Source: Narthecium ossifragum (taxonomy: Eukaryota; Streptophyta; Magnoliopsida; Dioscoreales; Nartheciaceae). From it: DNA of 64,000 nt. Shown here piece by piece: positions 50,301 to 61,387 of this stretch; the stretch's first letter is position 1, and every line of letters begins with the position of its first letter. The stretch lies in assembly GCA_963920575.1 (NCBI GenBank), contig OY986970.1:17878851-17942850 (forward strand), written 5' to 3'. A program made the translations under genes and the position numbers. The notes beneath the pieces are model-generated. The model was given only the letters and a program-made list of their open reading frames with translations. It did no database searches and was not told the DNA's origin.

Positions 50301-51325
50301 TTCGTAGCAAAATCAGAAAAATAAGAAATCAGTTGGAATAGAAAGCTAACGTAGAGATCTACAACTCTTATGTTTATTAAAACCCAAGATCATACATGTA
50401 CAAGCCGGAAAACTCGCCGCAAGCCGACTGTTCTTCAAGAACAGCAGAAAACCAGAAAATCCGAGATTAATCATGCATTAATCCTACTCAAATCTCAACC
50501 AAATATCATGAAACTTATATCAGTAATTCTACTAGGCAAGAGGAAGCTAACAACACCAAGATCAACAAGATCAAACGGGTAGATCACGAGAAACTCATTA
50601 AAGAACACATATAGGTAGAAGAACTTACCGAACTGCGCATTCCTCGGTTGATCCCTCGCAAACCCGTCACCAACAAGGCTCCAAACCACCTCAGCGATCT
50701 TCCTCTCGTCACCACGAATCCAACAAGCTTTCAAGCTCCTAAAAAGGTGGTCGGAGGAGGGAGAATGACGAAGAAGTAGGGGGCTGCCGGAAGAAACAGA
50801 GGAAACAGGGCACAGCGGGAAGAAGAGAAAGAAGGAAGAAGAAGAGAAAAGAATAGAAGGAAAGAAGAGGAAGGAAAGCCCGGGGGAAAGTCGGGAAAGC
50901 CGGAGGAAAGGGGAAGGAGGGGAGGGAAAGTTCTCCCCATCTGACAAGGGAGAGCGACGGCCGGCGACCGTCCTCGCGAAGGAGAAAAAGCCACCGACTT
51001 GCTCACGAGTCCGATCGATCGCTCCTTCGAGCGATCGATCGCTCACGGGGCCGTCAGCTGCCCAAAAGCAAGCTTCCGCGCGCCCGAGCTGGGATCTTCC
51101 GATCCTGGGTCCACCTAGCCATTCTAAATAAACACTAACACATACAAGGTCAGTTTGTGCACACGCGTGTGTGAAACAAACCAATAAGGTGCAATTTACC
51201 AAATTGCCCTTGTGGTCCAAGAAACAATACGATCCACCGGATCGCGCGCTCGACGCGAATCAAACCAACGAGCTATGGGCCCAACTCAGCTGGTCGACCC
51301 AGGAGTAGAGGGACGGGTCCTCACA
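47371..51325 (-). mobile_element. Family A solo LTR, TSD TGTAA, interrupted by a family B solo LTR
   Basis: TGTCGCGCCCCGACCC ... AGGGACGGGTCCTCACA with TGTAA at 47366-47370 and 51326-51330. About 2.42 kb without the nested LTR (47999-49525). It is very similar to 44711-47187 over its length, including the 'ggctatttga' and 'caacggttggattaacgg' stretches. GATCGATC motifs lie at about 51012-51045. Confidence 0.88.
47999..49525 (+). mobile_element. Family B solo LTR, 1527 bp, TSD CTAGG
   Basis: TGATAAGACTTGAAAAGTG ... CACTTTTCAAGTCGTATCA; the ends form a 19-bp inverted repeat with one mismatch, long for an LTR. CTAGG flanks at 47994-47998 and 49526-49530. The same LTR, full-length partner present, is at 59576-61387. 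Five pairs of GATCGATC palindromes lie at about 48165-48470, and a TATA-like box (CTATAAGTAG) follows at about 48525. Confidence 0.92.
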
Positions 51326-51506
51326 TGTAACCTCGTTTCTCATAAATAAAGGTTGGTTTTGCTGAAGAGCTCTAGTGCAAATTATACTACATTCGCACTT
51401 CTTCTGTATGTTTTTTCCTTATAATTCTCCCCGCCTCCTCCCACGTGGTATTAGAGCAATTAACTCTGAGTGGAGTAGTTATGTAGACTTAATCAAGGAA
51501 CGATAT
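51326..51506 (+). mobile_element. Copia-like LTR end with primer-binding site
   Basis: 'cataaataaaggttggttttgctg' followed, about 60 bp on, by GTGGTATTAGAGC (about 51452), a Met-tRNA-like primer-binding site. This marks the 3' end of a 5' LTR and the start of an internal region, now cut by the family A LTR at 51507. The rest (54711-54738) is only 28 bp. Confidence 0.55.
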
Positions 51507-54500
51507 TGTGAGGACCCGTACCTCCAACCCGGTCCGACCGCGTCGGTCGAGGGTCTGGCTCAGTTTGGTTTGGCCCGGTTGGCCTTATTTCGTGATCTCC
51601 TTTGATTGTTGCGGTTCCGGGGGTAATTTGGTAAATTACCCTAGGCGGAGTTGGTTTCACACACGCGAAGTGCGCACACGACCTTGTGATGATGTATGTG
51701 CTTGGTTAGACCACTAAGAGTACCCCAGATCGGAGGATCTGAGTTTGATCGAAAAGATCGAGATTTGAGTGGCCGTGATTAAATCTGGTTGATGAAGTAG
51801 TCTTTGGACTTAATCACCGCTTGATTAAGTTAAACCCTTTTAAACCCTTCTCTCTCCCGTTAGAGCTTTAGCCGCGTTCGAGAGAGAGCTGCGGCGCGAC
51901 CCAACCGGAGAGAGGGAGAAGAGGAGAAGGCGACACCGGCGGCGGGGTTCCTTCTCTCGACGGCGGAGACCTTGGCTATGGCGACCACGGGTGGGCAATA
52001 GCAACCCCACGATCGGAGGAAATCGTGACCGGCGGAGAGCTTGGAGCTCGGGGATGACGACGCGGCCGGAATGGGAGGCGAGCTCGACGCTAGAGGTAGG
52101 GTTTCTAGCCTAAACTTGGTTTAGACTCTACTAGCATAGATTAGGCTATTGGATTGCATCTATGCTATATTTGCCCTATTTTTCCGATGAGGATATGTGC
52201 CGTTTTCCCCTTGGTTTTCCGGCGATGCTTGATTGGATTTCCACAGGATGCTTTGCTTCGGGCTCTGCTTTGTTTTCCTGCAGGTTTGCTCTGTTTTCCG
52301 GTTTGTTCCTACTCTGTTTTTCCGGCGTCCCCTTTCTTCCTTGTTCCCGGCGAGATCGGCCCTAATAATTCCGGCCATGCCTTGTTTCTCGTCTCTCCAG
52401 TAGTGCTCTATTCCACGTCTACTATTCCTCTTCTCCCTTGCCACTTGCTTTCTCTTCCTCTTCTGGCCGCTCGTAGACTTCAAAGATTAGTTGATTCCTA
52501 GAAAGTGTGAGATCTTGTTGGTTGATCTATTGCCATCGTCGGATTTATGAAGTCGGATTCCTAGTGGTTTAAATTTCTTTAGCTCCTATCTGGATTGGTT
52601 TGCCAAGAGGTGATGGATTCTTAGTGGCCAAAACAAGGGTGGTTGATAGCCAGTTCTTTGTTGATCTTTAGGAAATCCTTCCTTCCCCTGGTTTTGATGG
52701 ATCTCGATGCTCCTCCTCTGTTCTTGTTCCTGCTGCCATGCTGTATCTTCGTGGTTGGTATATATATATAGAATGGATTGTGATGCTAAGCTACAGATTC
52801 CTGCCGAATTCCTTCTAGATCACTGTTTACAGTTGTGTGTTGTCGAATGTCTGGAATTTTGCTGAATTGCTGTAACTATTGATTTTACTATGTATCAACT
52901 GTCGAGCCTTGGTTTCAATTGGTAGCCTCTGTTCAGTCGGATTGCTATGTGTTTCCCTTGCTGTCAAGTATTTCCATACCTATGCTATACTTAGATCCTC
53001 CCCTGTTATGCTATGTATGAGATTTCTATGGGTTGATATGCTGCTATGTTTCATCTCCATGTCTTGCTATGCTGTACTGCCACTAGGATACGCTGGTCTT
53101 CCCCTCTCAGCCAATATTATGCCAATGCCATGCAATATGATGCCCTATTTTTTGGTCGATAATGTTATTGCTCTCGTTAAGTTTGGATATTCCTCTACCA
53201 TGCTCATTTGGCTTCAAATGCTCCATTTAAGTGGATGCTCTAGTTCGATCATGTTTCTGTTGATTGAATATCCTAGTAGCTGAAGTTTTCTTTATGTGTC
53301 AGTCATGCTGGTTTTCGTTGATTAGTCGTTAACTATAAGTATGATCAAATCCCGGAGTTGGATAGCCCTAAGTTGGCTTACTGCATGGTGGACAGTTCTT
53401 GCAGCTTCATAGGAATGGCCTCAACTGTGCATCTTAATATCATATAAGCCTAGGGCCGGCAGTGAGCCCGTTTTTATTTCTTTTGTGGAAATGCTTATTT
53501 TGTGCGGGCCAGTGGTGCCCTGTTAGTTGATTAGCTGAGGGTGTGCCCATTGTACGATTTCTGGCTGACAGGCGGTGCATGCTGTTGTAATGCTAAAATT
53601 TGGATTGAAGTGTATACACTGCTGGTGGCGATCATGTGTTGGATAGTATCCTGTAGACGGATGAGTAATTATAATTTCTTGTTGTACTATATTCTTAGTT
53701 TGTTGTATGTTAATAGCTTAGCTCTCCTTTATGTCTTATATAATAAATTGGACATGCCTGATGAGTTGTCATGTAGAGACACCTAGGCCTAGTTGTTTGA
53801 ATAGGCTCATGCATGTTGTATGCATTAGAAGCATTAAGGCTAGGTGGTAGGCGATGGATTCGATCGCCAATCCAGGGTTCTCGGGTAGCCTCGATCTAGC
53901 CCTAGGACCGGGGATTGGTTAGTTGAAGATTAGGCCAAGTGTTAAGGATGGTTATCGATGTCCCTGACATGTGTGTCCCCGCGAGAGATGGTATAACTGG
54001 GCAGGGTGGTACCTGGACAGGAGCCCGCAGTCTTTGATTCCTCTCGTTTGTTCTTGGGTGAGGGTGGGACCTGGAGAGGAGCCCTCGGGAATCGACGGGG
54101 ATATGGGACCCCTTGGCATACCTTAGGCTTAGGCGGAGAACGACACAGTTGCAGTTTCCCTTCCTTTCTGTGCGACGTAGAGTAGAACCCTACTGGGCAT
54201 TGTTGCTCACCCTACCTGGGCTGCATCGGCGATGCAGGTCGATGCAGTTCCTTCTTTCAGGTGTTTCTTTAGAAGATGGCGCAGTATTTCGAGGAGATCG
54301 AGGACTTGGAGCGTTTAGGAGTTCTTCTATAGATAATTCACAGTCTTAATCAATGATGTACAAATTGATGTATAAATTGAGGTATAACTTGATATATTCG
54401 AGGACATAAATGTATAATCATTAATTCAGTTGTACTGGAGAAATGTTGTATTATTCTTTGATGTAGACATTTGAGAAATGTAATAATGAGTTACTTATTG

Positions 54501-54705
54501 TTGTTTCTTTGTACAACTTGAAATGGTCATATTATGAAATGTACAGGTTTCTTGTGTTATAATTATAGTGGAGATTCTGTCAAAATTTTCATGAACTGGA
54601 GACCGAATTAATCATTTATATGCTTGTTGCGCCAATTGATGATGTAAATAGGTTTAGATGGCTCACGCATCGATCTGGATGGGTTTTCTGGGTTGGGGTG
54701 TGACA
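51507..54705 (+). mobile_element. Family A LTR, long complete copy in + sense, TSD GATAT
   Basis: TGTGAGGACCCGTACC ... GGGTTGGGGTGTGACA, with GATAT at 51502-51506 and 54706-54710. 3199 bp. It is opposite in orientation to the copies at 44711 and 47371. Leader-like sequence with a donor-like GAGGTAGGGTTTCTAG lies at about 52090, where related copies also have it (59432 +). The distal 600 bp (54117-54705) is the part found as fragments at 5431-6714. Open frames of 60-134 codons inside are not supported as genes. Confidence 0.85.
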
Positions 54706-54738
54706 GATATAGTCTTTAGAAGACTCCTTTTATATATT

Positions 54739-57700
54739 TGTCACGCCCCGGCCCAGAAAATCCATCCGGGCCGGGACATGAGGGTCCTAAATCTAAAATC
54801 AAACGGCGAGAGTCTCCCTTGTAAACATCACTTTTAAACATGATGCATGATTATAATATTCACAATTTATTTAAACTATCCTATCATCAAATTATAATAC
54901 AAATTAACTACTACAATACTCAATTAACTTTAAAAATATATAATAATGGTTCAAGTCCTCCAAGTACAACAATCTCTGATCAATTTACATCAAATTGAAA
55001 TACAAATACATTTCTCCTTTATATTACAATTCATACATTCAAGGCTTTACATCAATTGAATAAGATAAAGTGATGATGTCCTCGATCTCACGCGCCGCCA
55101 AGGGGAGTGTCGCCTCCAAGCCGCAACTACCTGAAAAAGAAGGAACTGCATCGACCTGCATCGCCGATGCAGCCCAGGTAGGAGTGAGCAACAAAGTTCA
55201 GTAGGGTTCTACACTATTCTACGTCACACTGAAGGGAGAAAAACAACAACTGTGTTGTCTCTCCGCCTAAGTCTAAGGAATACCAAGGGTCTCATAATCC
55301 TGTTGATACGAGCGATCTACTCGTAATCCTCTCGTATCGGGTCTCTACTACTCCAATCGATCAGAATTGGCCTGATCGAACTTGATTTGAGTCCAATTGG
55401 CTGAATCTGGCTTATCTGGTTCAGATCTGGCTGAGCCTGAATAGATAGGACATGACTGGGTCAAGTCTGAATTGATCTGAATTAGGCTGACCTTGTTGGA
55501 TTGGGCTGGATTGGACTTGACTCGGATTAAGTGGCTGAGCTGAATCAGGTTAGAGTTGGATGAGCCAACTTGGTTGGGCTGAACCGGAGTGGATCCGTCA
55601 ACTGAGGATCGCCGGGATAGATCGCCGGCGTAGGGACGTCGGCGTCGGTCGGGATCTTGGCAGGGAAAGTCTTCGGAGGGTGGGGAAGATATCCAACGGC
55701 TCGGATCTGGGAGATAGGCGGTAGTTTGGCCGGATCTACGAGGTCGACGGTGGGTTTACAGGTTGCTGGCGTTAGGGACGACGACGGGGAGCTCGACGGG
55801 GGCTTGGGACGTCAGGAAGATGGTCGGGGAAGATCGGCGAGGGATTTACGATGGTTTGGAGGTGAGGTCGGGGATAGGAAGTGGGTTGACGGCGAAGGGG
55901 ACGGAGGTCGGGTTGTCAAGGACGGCGCCAGAGGTGATGGAAGATGGCGGGAAAGGGATGGCCGGAGTCGTGAGACTTAGGGAAGAACGGAGGTGGCCTT
56001 TGGAGGTGACGGGGGCGGCTGGAGAGGGCTGGGGAAAGGATGCCGGCGGTGAAGCTTGGCTAGGGCACGGGAGAGAAGAGGAAGACGGAGGTGACGTGGC
56101 AGGTGACTGGGCGTGGGGTCGCTGACGTGGCGGAGAGAGAAAGTGACGGGGATGGAGAAATACCAGTGGAGGCGGTGCCGACTGCGGAAAAGATGACTGA
56201 CGGGGAAGAAGGTGGATCTATGGTGGATTTTTAGTGGAATCTACATTACCTCTACTCCTATGATATTCTACTCCTATGATATTCTATCAACTATTCTTAA
56301 CATATCATTCATCATTCATCATCATTCAAACTACTGAGGTCCCTTTTATAGAGGCCTTGACAGAGTCATAATCTAACTAAAAAACCCCCTTGCTTAATTA
56401 GCAAGTAATAAGGTTTCAAACTCAACTCAACTTCCTAACTCAAATGGACTCTTAATTAATTCATAACAATCAAATATTAACTAGGACTCAATAAAATATA
56501 AAAGACTAATGATAAATCCTAATCAAATACTCTAGTTTGAACTAGGGAAGTCCAAGTTAAACTAAGAATGAGGCTGAACCAGTTTGGTTCCTCTTCTGGG
56601 TTCGGGTCCAGTTGGTCGAGTCGGATCGACTCGTATCACCTGTCGATGTCCCAAGGGCTCCCGTCATGAACCTCTCTTTTGAACATGTTACCAAGATCAC
56701 CCTAAGCACCAACAGGGGAACGGTACCATGCGGGATCACCCTTACCCAAGAACAAACGAGAGGAAACAAAGACTGCGGGCTCCTGTCCAGGTACCACCCT
56801 GCCCAGTCATACCATCTCTCGCGGGGACACAAATGTCAGGGAACACATCGACATCCATCCTTAGCACTTGGCCTTGGAGAAACAACACGACCTCTAAACC
56901 TCAACCACAATATTCCAGTCCGACTACCTAATAATCCTCGAATCATATCAAACATAGTCATTGATGACAATCACGTCCTAATCCTCAACTACCCCAAACC
57001 CCGGTCCTAGGGCTAGACCCGGGTTACCCAAGAACCCCGGATCGGCGATCGAATCCATCGCCTACCACCTATCCTTAATGCTTCTAATGCAAGCAAATGC
57101 ATGCAATGCTCACGCGCACAGAAATACAGAAAGATAAGCATGCAACAGTATGACATCACAACATACAGGGCTAGGCATAGGCTACAGCTTGCCAAAGAGT
57201 AAACATAGCAAGGGGTCTAAAGCAGATAAAGGTCTAAATTACAATAATCCAATAGTATAACGGTGCCCACGGCCGTAAACAAGCAACACCACATTCAATC
57301 GAAATTTCGGCATTACAACGGCATCCACACCCGTCAACCGCAATTTCTACAACGGGGGCACAACCCCGGCCACGCAATCCTCAATCAAGAAATCTGATAA
57401 GCAACAACTAGGGCACAACCTTTGCCCATTTAATTATCTAAACATCCCAAGGGGCATGACTCCTTTGGTTCAACCACAAATCTCACATAGGACTGGGCCA
57501 CACATAGGGCCTACATATATATATACATATAGATAACATGCTAAGAAAATGCTAACATAACATTGATAAGGGGAATCGAGGGGAATTCATCAAATATAGC
57601 ATTTTCGTAAATAGAAAACCCAAGTCTATTCTCTCAAGAAATCCACGTTAAATTCACAGGAAATCCAGCTGAAGACCGCCCACTAGCATATTAGTAATTA

Positions 57701-58799
57701 TCACACAGAATATATCAATTTGTATAAAAGGAGAAGATATTCATAAACATGACCTAGAACTAAGCATGCAAACAAATCTATCAAAATCCTACTGGGATTA
57801 ACATACATGCTCATTACCATAATCCAAATCACTTATAATTAATAGGCATACTTCACAATCTAATTGCTAATTAGAGGGGGTTTTGCAATTAACTAATTAG
57901 GCCAAAATTGAGGTAATTAAGTATACAAAGATCATCACATTGAACATGTTAATCCTAGAGATCAGTTGGAGCATTAACTTCATAATTCCTGAAGAATCAA
58001 ACACGATAAATCATCGAGAAATCCACTAACGAGCTAATCTCTGGATTTTTACATTAAACCCTAGTTAGAGGCGATGAAATCTTATCAATTCGACATCCAA
58101 ACGACGTCGAATTGGAAATAAAACTTGGACAAATGTATATTAGCATACTAGGGACATGCAGCCCAAGAATTGGATTAATCTAATGGCTAATCTTCCTGGA
58201 ATTCACTAATCAATTCACTAATTTCGGTCTCGTCGCAGATCCAAAGAAAAATCACTATAAATCGTAGAAAACTCTGAAAATTATGAAACCAGCGGCAATA
58301 GAAAGTAGATCCGAAGATCTACAACTCTCATCTTGATCAAATGAGATCATGCACGTACGAGCCACGATCAGAGCTAGAACAGCTCAGCTCGCAGAGAAAC
58401 AGAGCTTTGATGAAATCCGGGAAAAACATGCATAAAACCCAAATAAATCTCAATCAAATCTCCATAGACCTCAATCAGTAATTTAGCATGCTTAGAGGAA
58501 ATAATTAGCACAAATAAAACAGCAAATCGAACAATCAAACTCTAACTTAAGCTTAACCCAAAGATCAAGGTAGAAATCCTACCTTAATCGCTAAATCCGC
58601 CGTTAACCTCGCCTAATCCGCCTTCCTTCCTCGCCGTCACAGTCTCCAGTTCGTCGGAGAGCCACCAAGAACTCCCACTCCCGCTGCCATCATCGGAGAA
58701 GAAAAAGAAGGGAGAAGAGCCGCCGCGGAGAAAGGAAGGGAAGGAAGAAGAGGCCCTCGCCGCCGCCTACAGGACGCCGGGGAGGAACGGATGTTGCCG
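54739..58799 (-). mobile_element. Family A-like LTR, cut at its right side
   Basis: Starts TGTCACGCCCCGGCCCAG and follows the family A order (the 'ggtaggagtgagcaac', 'catcgcctacc', 'gcatgcaatg' and 'gcatgcaacagtatg' blocks), but diverged from the 47371 type. It contains a nested solo LTR (55304-56638). No GGTCCTCACA end is reached: another family A element starts at 58800 inside it. The interior 56644-58799 has no gene. Confidence 0.7.
55304..56638 (-). mobile_element. Solo LTR, 1335 bp, TSD CCTGT
   Basis: TGATACGAGCGATC ... GGATCGACTCGTATCA, with CCTGT at 55299-55303 and 56639-56643. A TATA-like box on - (CTATAAAAGGG, about 56345-56355) gives the sense. 55370-55600 is a degenerate CTGATC/TTGGCTG-type tract and 55600-56200 is GC-rich; the same two-part composition occurs inside the element at 38965-42751. 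Confidence 0.85.
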
Positions 58800-59575
58800 T
58801 GTGACGACCCGTCCCTCTATCCCCGTGGCTTGTTGTTTACCCCAAGGGCAATTTGGGAAATTGCGCCTTGGCGGTCGTTTCACACTGGGTGTGCACACAC
58901 AGACCTTGGTTGATGCTTGTGTTTGCTTAGAAAGGTTAGGTGGACCCGGGACCGGAAGATCTGGGCTTGGGCTTGAGTCTCAGTCCAAGGTTGCCTTTCT
59001 GGGCAAGGGAGATCGATCTCATTTGATGGTGAGATCGATGTGGTCTTGCTATCCAGATCGATCTGGCATGGCATGCAGATCGATCTCTCTGTGCCTGGAA
59101 GTCGTTGGCGGTGGCGTTCGAAGGACGGCCACGGCGATGGCCGTCGCTTCCCCTATCAGGGGAGGGGAGACTTTTGCTCCCCTCCTTCGCCTTTCCCCCG
59201 CCTTCGCCGGCTTTTCCCCGGCCATACCCCCCCTTCCCCTCCTCTTTCCTTTCTTTCTCTTCTCCCCTCTTCTTCCTGGCGAGAGCTCTGTTTTCTTCCC
59301 CTGTTCCGGCAGCCCTCTTTCCTCCTCCGTTCTCCCTCCTCCGGCCACCGTTCTCGGAGCTTGAAGGCTCGTTGGAACCGTGACGGCGTGAGGAAGATCC
59401 TAGGCTAGGCTTCGTGGATCGAAGCAGCTTTGTGGAGGTAGGGTTCTTACTCAAAGACTCTGACTTGTTTTAAGGGTTTTGAATCCGGTTTTGATTTGAG
59501 ATTATTCTTCATGCTTAGTTGATGTTTTATGGTTTTGAAGCCTTGGGTCGCTTCGTGGTTCTTGGATCTACCAGC
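58800..59575 (+). mobile_element. Start of another family A LTR (+ sense), interrupted
   Basis: Begins TGTGACGACCCGTCCCTC and runs in the same order as the reverse complement of 44711-47187 (primer 'gggcaatttgggaaattgc', three GATCGATC sites at about 59008-59085, a C/T-rich run at 59160-59350). At 59576 it is interrupted by a family B LTR. Right end not in the window. Confidence 0.75.
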
Positions 59576-61387
59576 TGATAAGACTTGAAAAGTGTCGTTT
59601 CTTAACAAGTCTACTCAAAATTACAAATTTATAATCAAACTACTAACTAACTACTTTAGGGATAGCTAGCAGTGAGTCTGAGTCGAATCCACAGGGAATG
59701 CGTAGGAAAATAATTAACTACTAAACTCAATCTAAGTATTCCTACCGATAAGTTGATAAAAGATTGAGAATTGAAACTAAATTAATACTAAAGGATTTAT
59801 AAATGCGATAAAAGATACCATGGAGTTCTTAATCAGTAACTAAGGATCTACCAAGTCTTCCTAAGATCAGGGCATGCAAACACCATGAGTGGCTTCCTAA
59901 TAATTGATAAGTGAATGGCTAGTTCTCCTTATCACTCAACAAGTTTTGTTTAGGATTCCTTGTTGGCAAGAACAATTATCTAATTATCAGTGACCGAATG
60001 ATTAGTTACGTTCACTGCTAATGAACCCTCTTATTAGGATGAATTCATCGCAAATAGTAGTACTGATATGGATTTAGGTGTGAGATCGAGACGAGTTAGC
60101 ATCTCGATGGCCAAATCTACAAAGGTAGGATGTACGAAGGATTAGGGATAGAACATAGTGGGACTAGCACTACTATAGTGACACTAGCACTATATAATCC
60201 CTAATCACGAAGAAGATTTTATCCGAGATACCATGGGACTAGCATGGTCCTCTTATTTGGATGAATCCAATCCAAGCCCTAGCATACACAAGTTCCGGAA
60301 TCAAGTGCAAATAAGAACAATCCATACATCCAGCAAGAAATCGACACCAAGATATAAAGAAAATAGAAATCAATTCATATAAGTCAAACAATCGTGTATA
60401 CAAGCTCTAGATCTAAGAAATCCATAATAGAAATCTTAGTTACATCATAAGAATCCCATGGTAAAAAATTAGCTACTCATTTTTAGGGCTTGATCCATAG
60501 ATGAAGGTTGATGATCTCCTCCCTCCATGGATTTCCTCCCAAAGATCTCTAAAGAAAAGTTAAAAAGAAGAAGGAAAACGTTCTCCCTCTCCAAGGGAGA
60601 AGAAAGACCCTCCAAGGGAGAGAAAAGACCCTCAAAAACCCTAAAAGATGCCTATTTATAGCCTATGTATAACCCTTTAACTCGGATTAGATCTGAACCA
60701 TTGATTTTCATCGCTGGGAAGGTCGGATCGATCCCTCAAAGGGTGTTGGATCGATCCGTTGCGTAAAAATCCTCAATTTCTGGCTTTTCCCGAGTCCGAT
60801 CGATCGGACTCTGGGTGTCGGATCGATCCGGTGCATAAAACTCTTCGATTTGTAGCTTTTCCTGAGTCCGATCGATCGGACTATAGGTGTCGGATCGATC
60901 GGACTCAGTAGGAGGGATAGCTGGATCGATCGGAAGGTGAATAGCTGAAAAATATACGCTCTGTGAGGTTTCTGCATAGTCCGATCGATCGGACTCAAGG
61001 TGTCGGATCGATCGGACTTTCCAGCGTATTTACTGTTTTGCCATCCAAACTGCGCCATCGGTACTAAAATTGCTGTAACTTCGTCTAGGAAACTCGGAAT
61101 CACGAACCGTAAAATTCTCCTGAAACTAGACTTCAAGAACTTTTCAACCATATATGGCATATCATCTGGTTCTTCCTGAGCAGGTACAGTTTAATCTTCA
61201 AAGCCAATCCATCTTCATTCATTTGCTCCTAGCATGTCTTTATTTGTTCGTTTTAGCACCAATCATAATCTAATCGTCATTGAAGGCTCTTATACCTGAA
61301 ATACATCATAGACTATCAAAATAGCATTGCTCGGAGACTAACGAGACCTAGTTAAAAGGGTGATTTGTGCACTTTTCATTCTTATCA
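59576..61387 (-). mobile_element. 3' LTR of a family B Ty3/gypsy-like element
   Basis: TGATAAGACTTGAAAAGTG on the left and CACTTTTCATTCTTATCA on the right; same family as 47999-49525. On - the LTR begins at 61387, directly preceded by the purine tract CAAGTTGGGGGGTG, so it is the 3' LTR and the interior lies to the right. 1812 bp. Paired GATCGATC palindromes lie at about 60720-61015, and a TATA-like box on - (GGCTATAAATA) at 60653-60663, directly downstream in sense. No matching target duplication is expected, since the other end is outside. Confidence 0.88.

Noticed and set aside
52154..53786. Several 60-134 codon frames in the long family A LTR
   Set aside because: Not conserved in the other family A copies and no recognisable domain.
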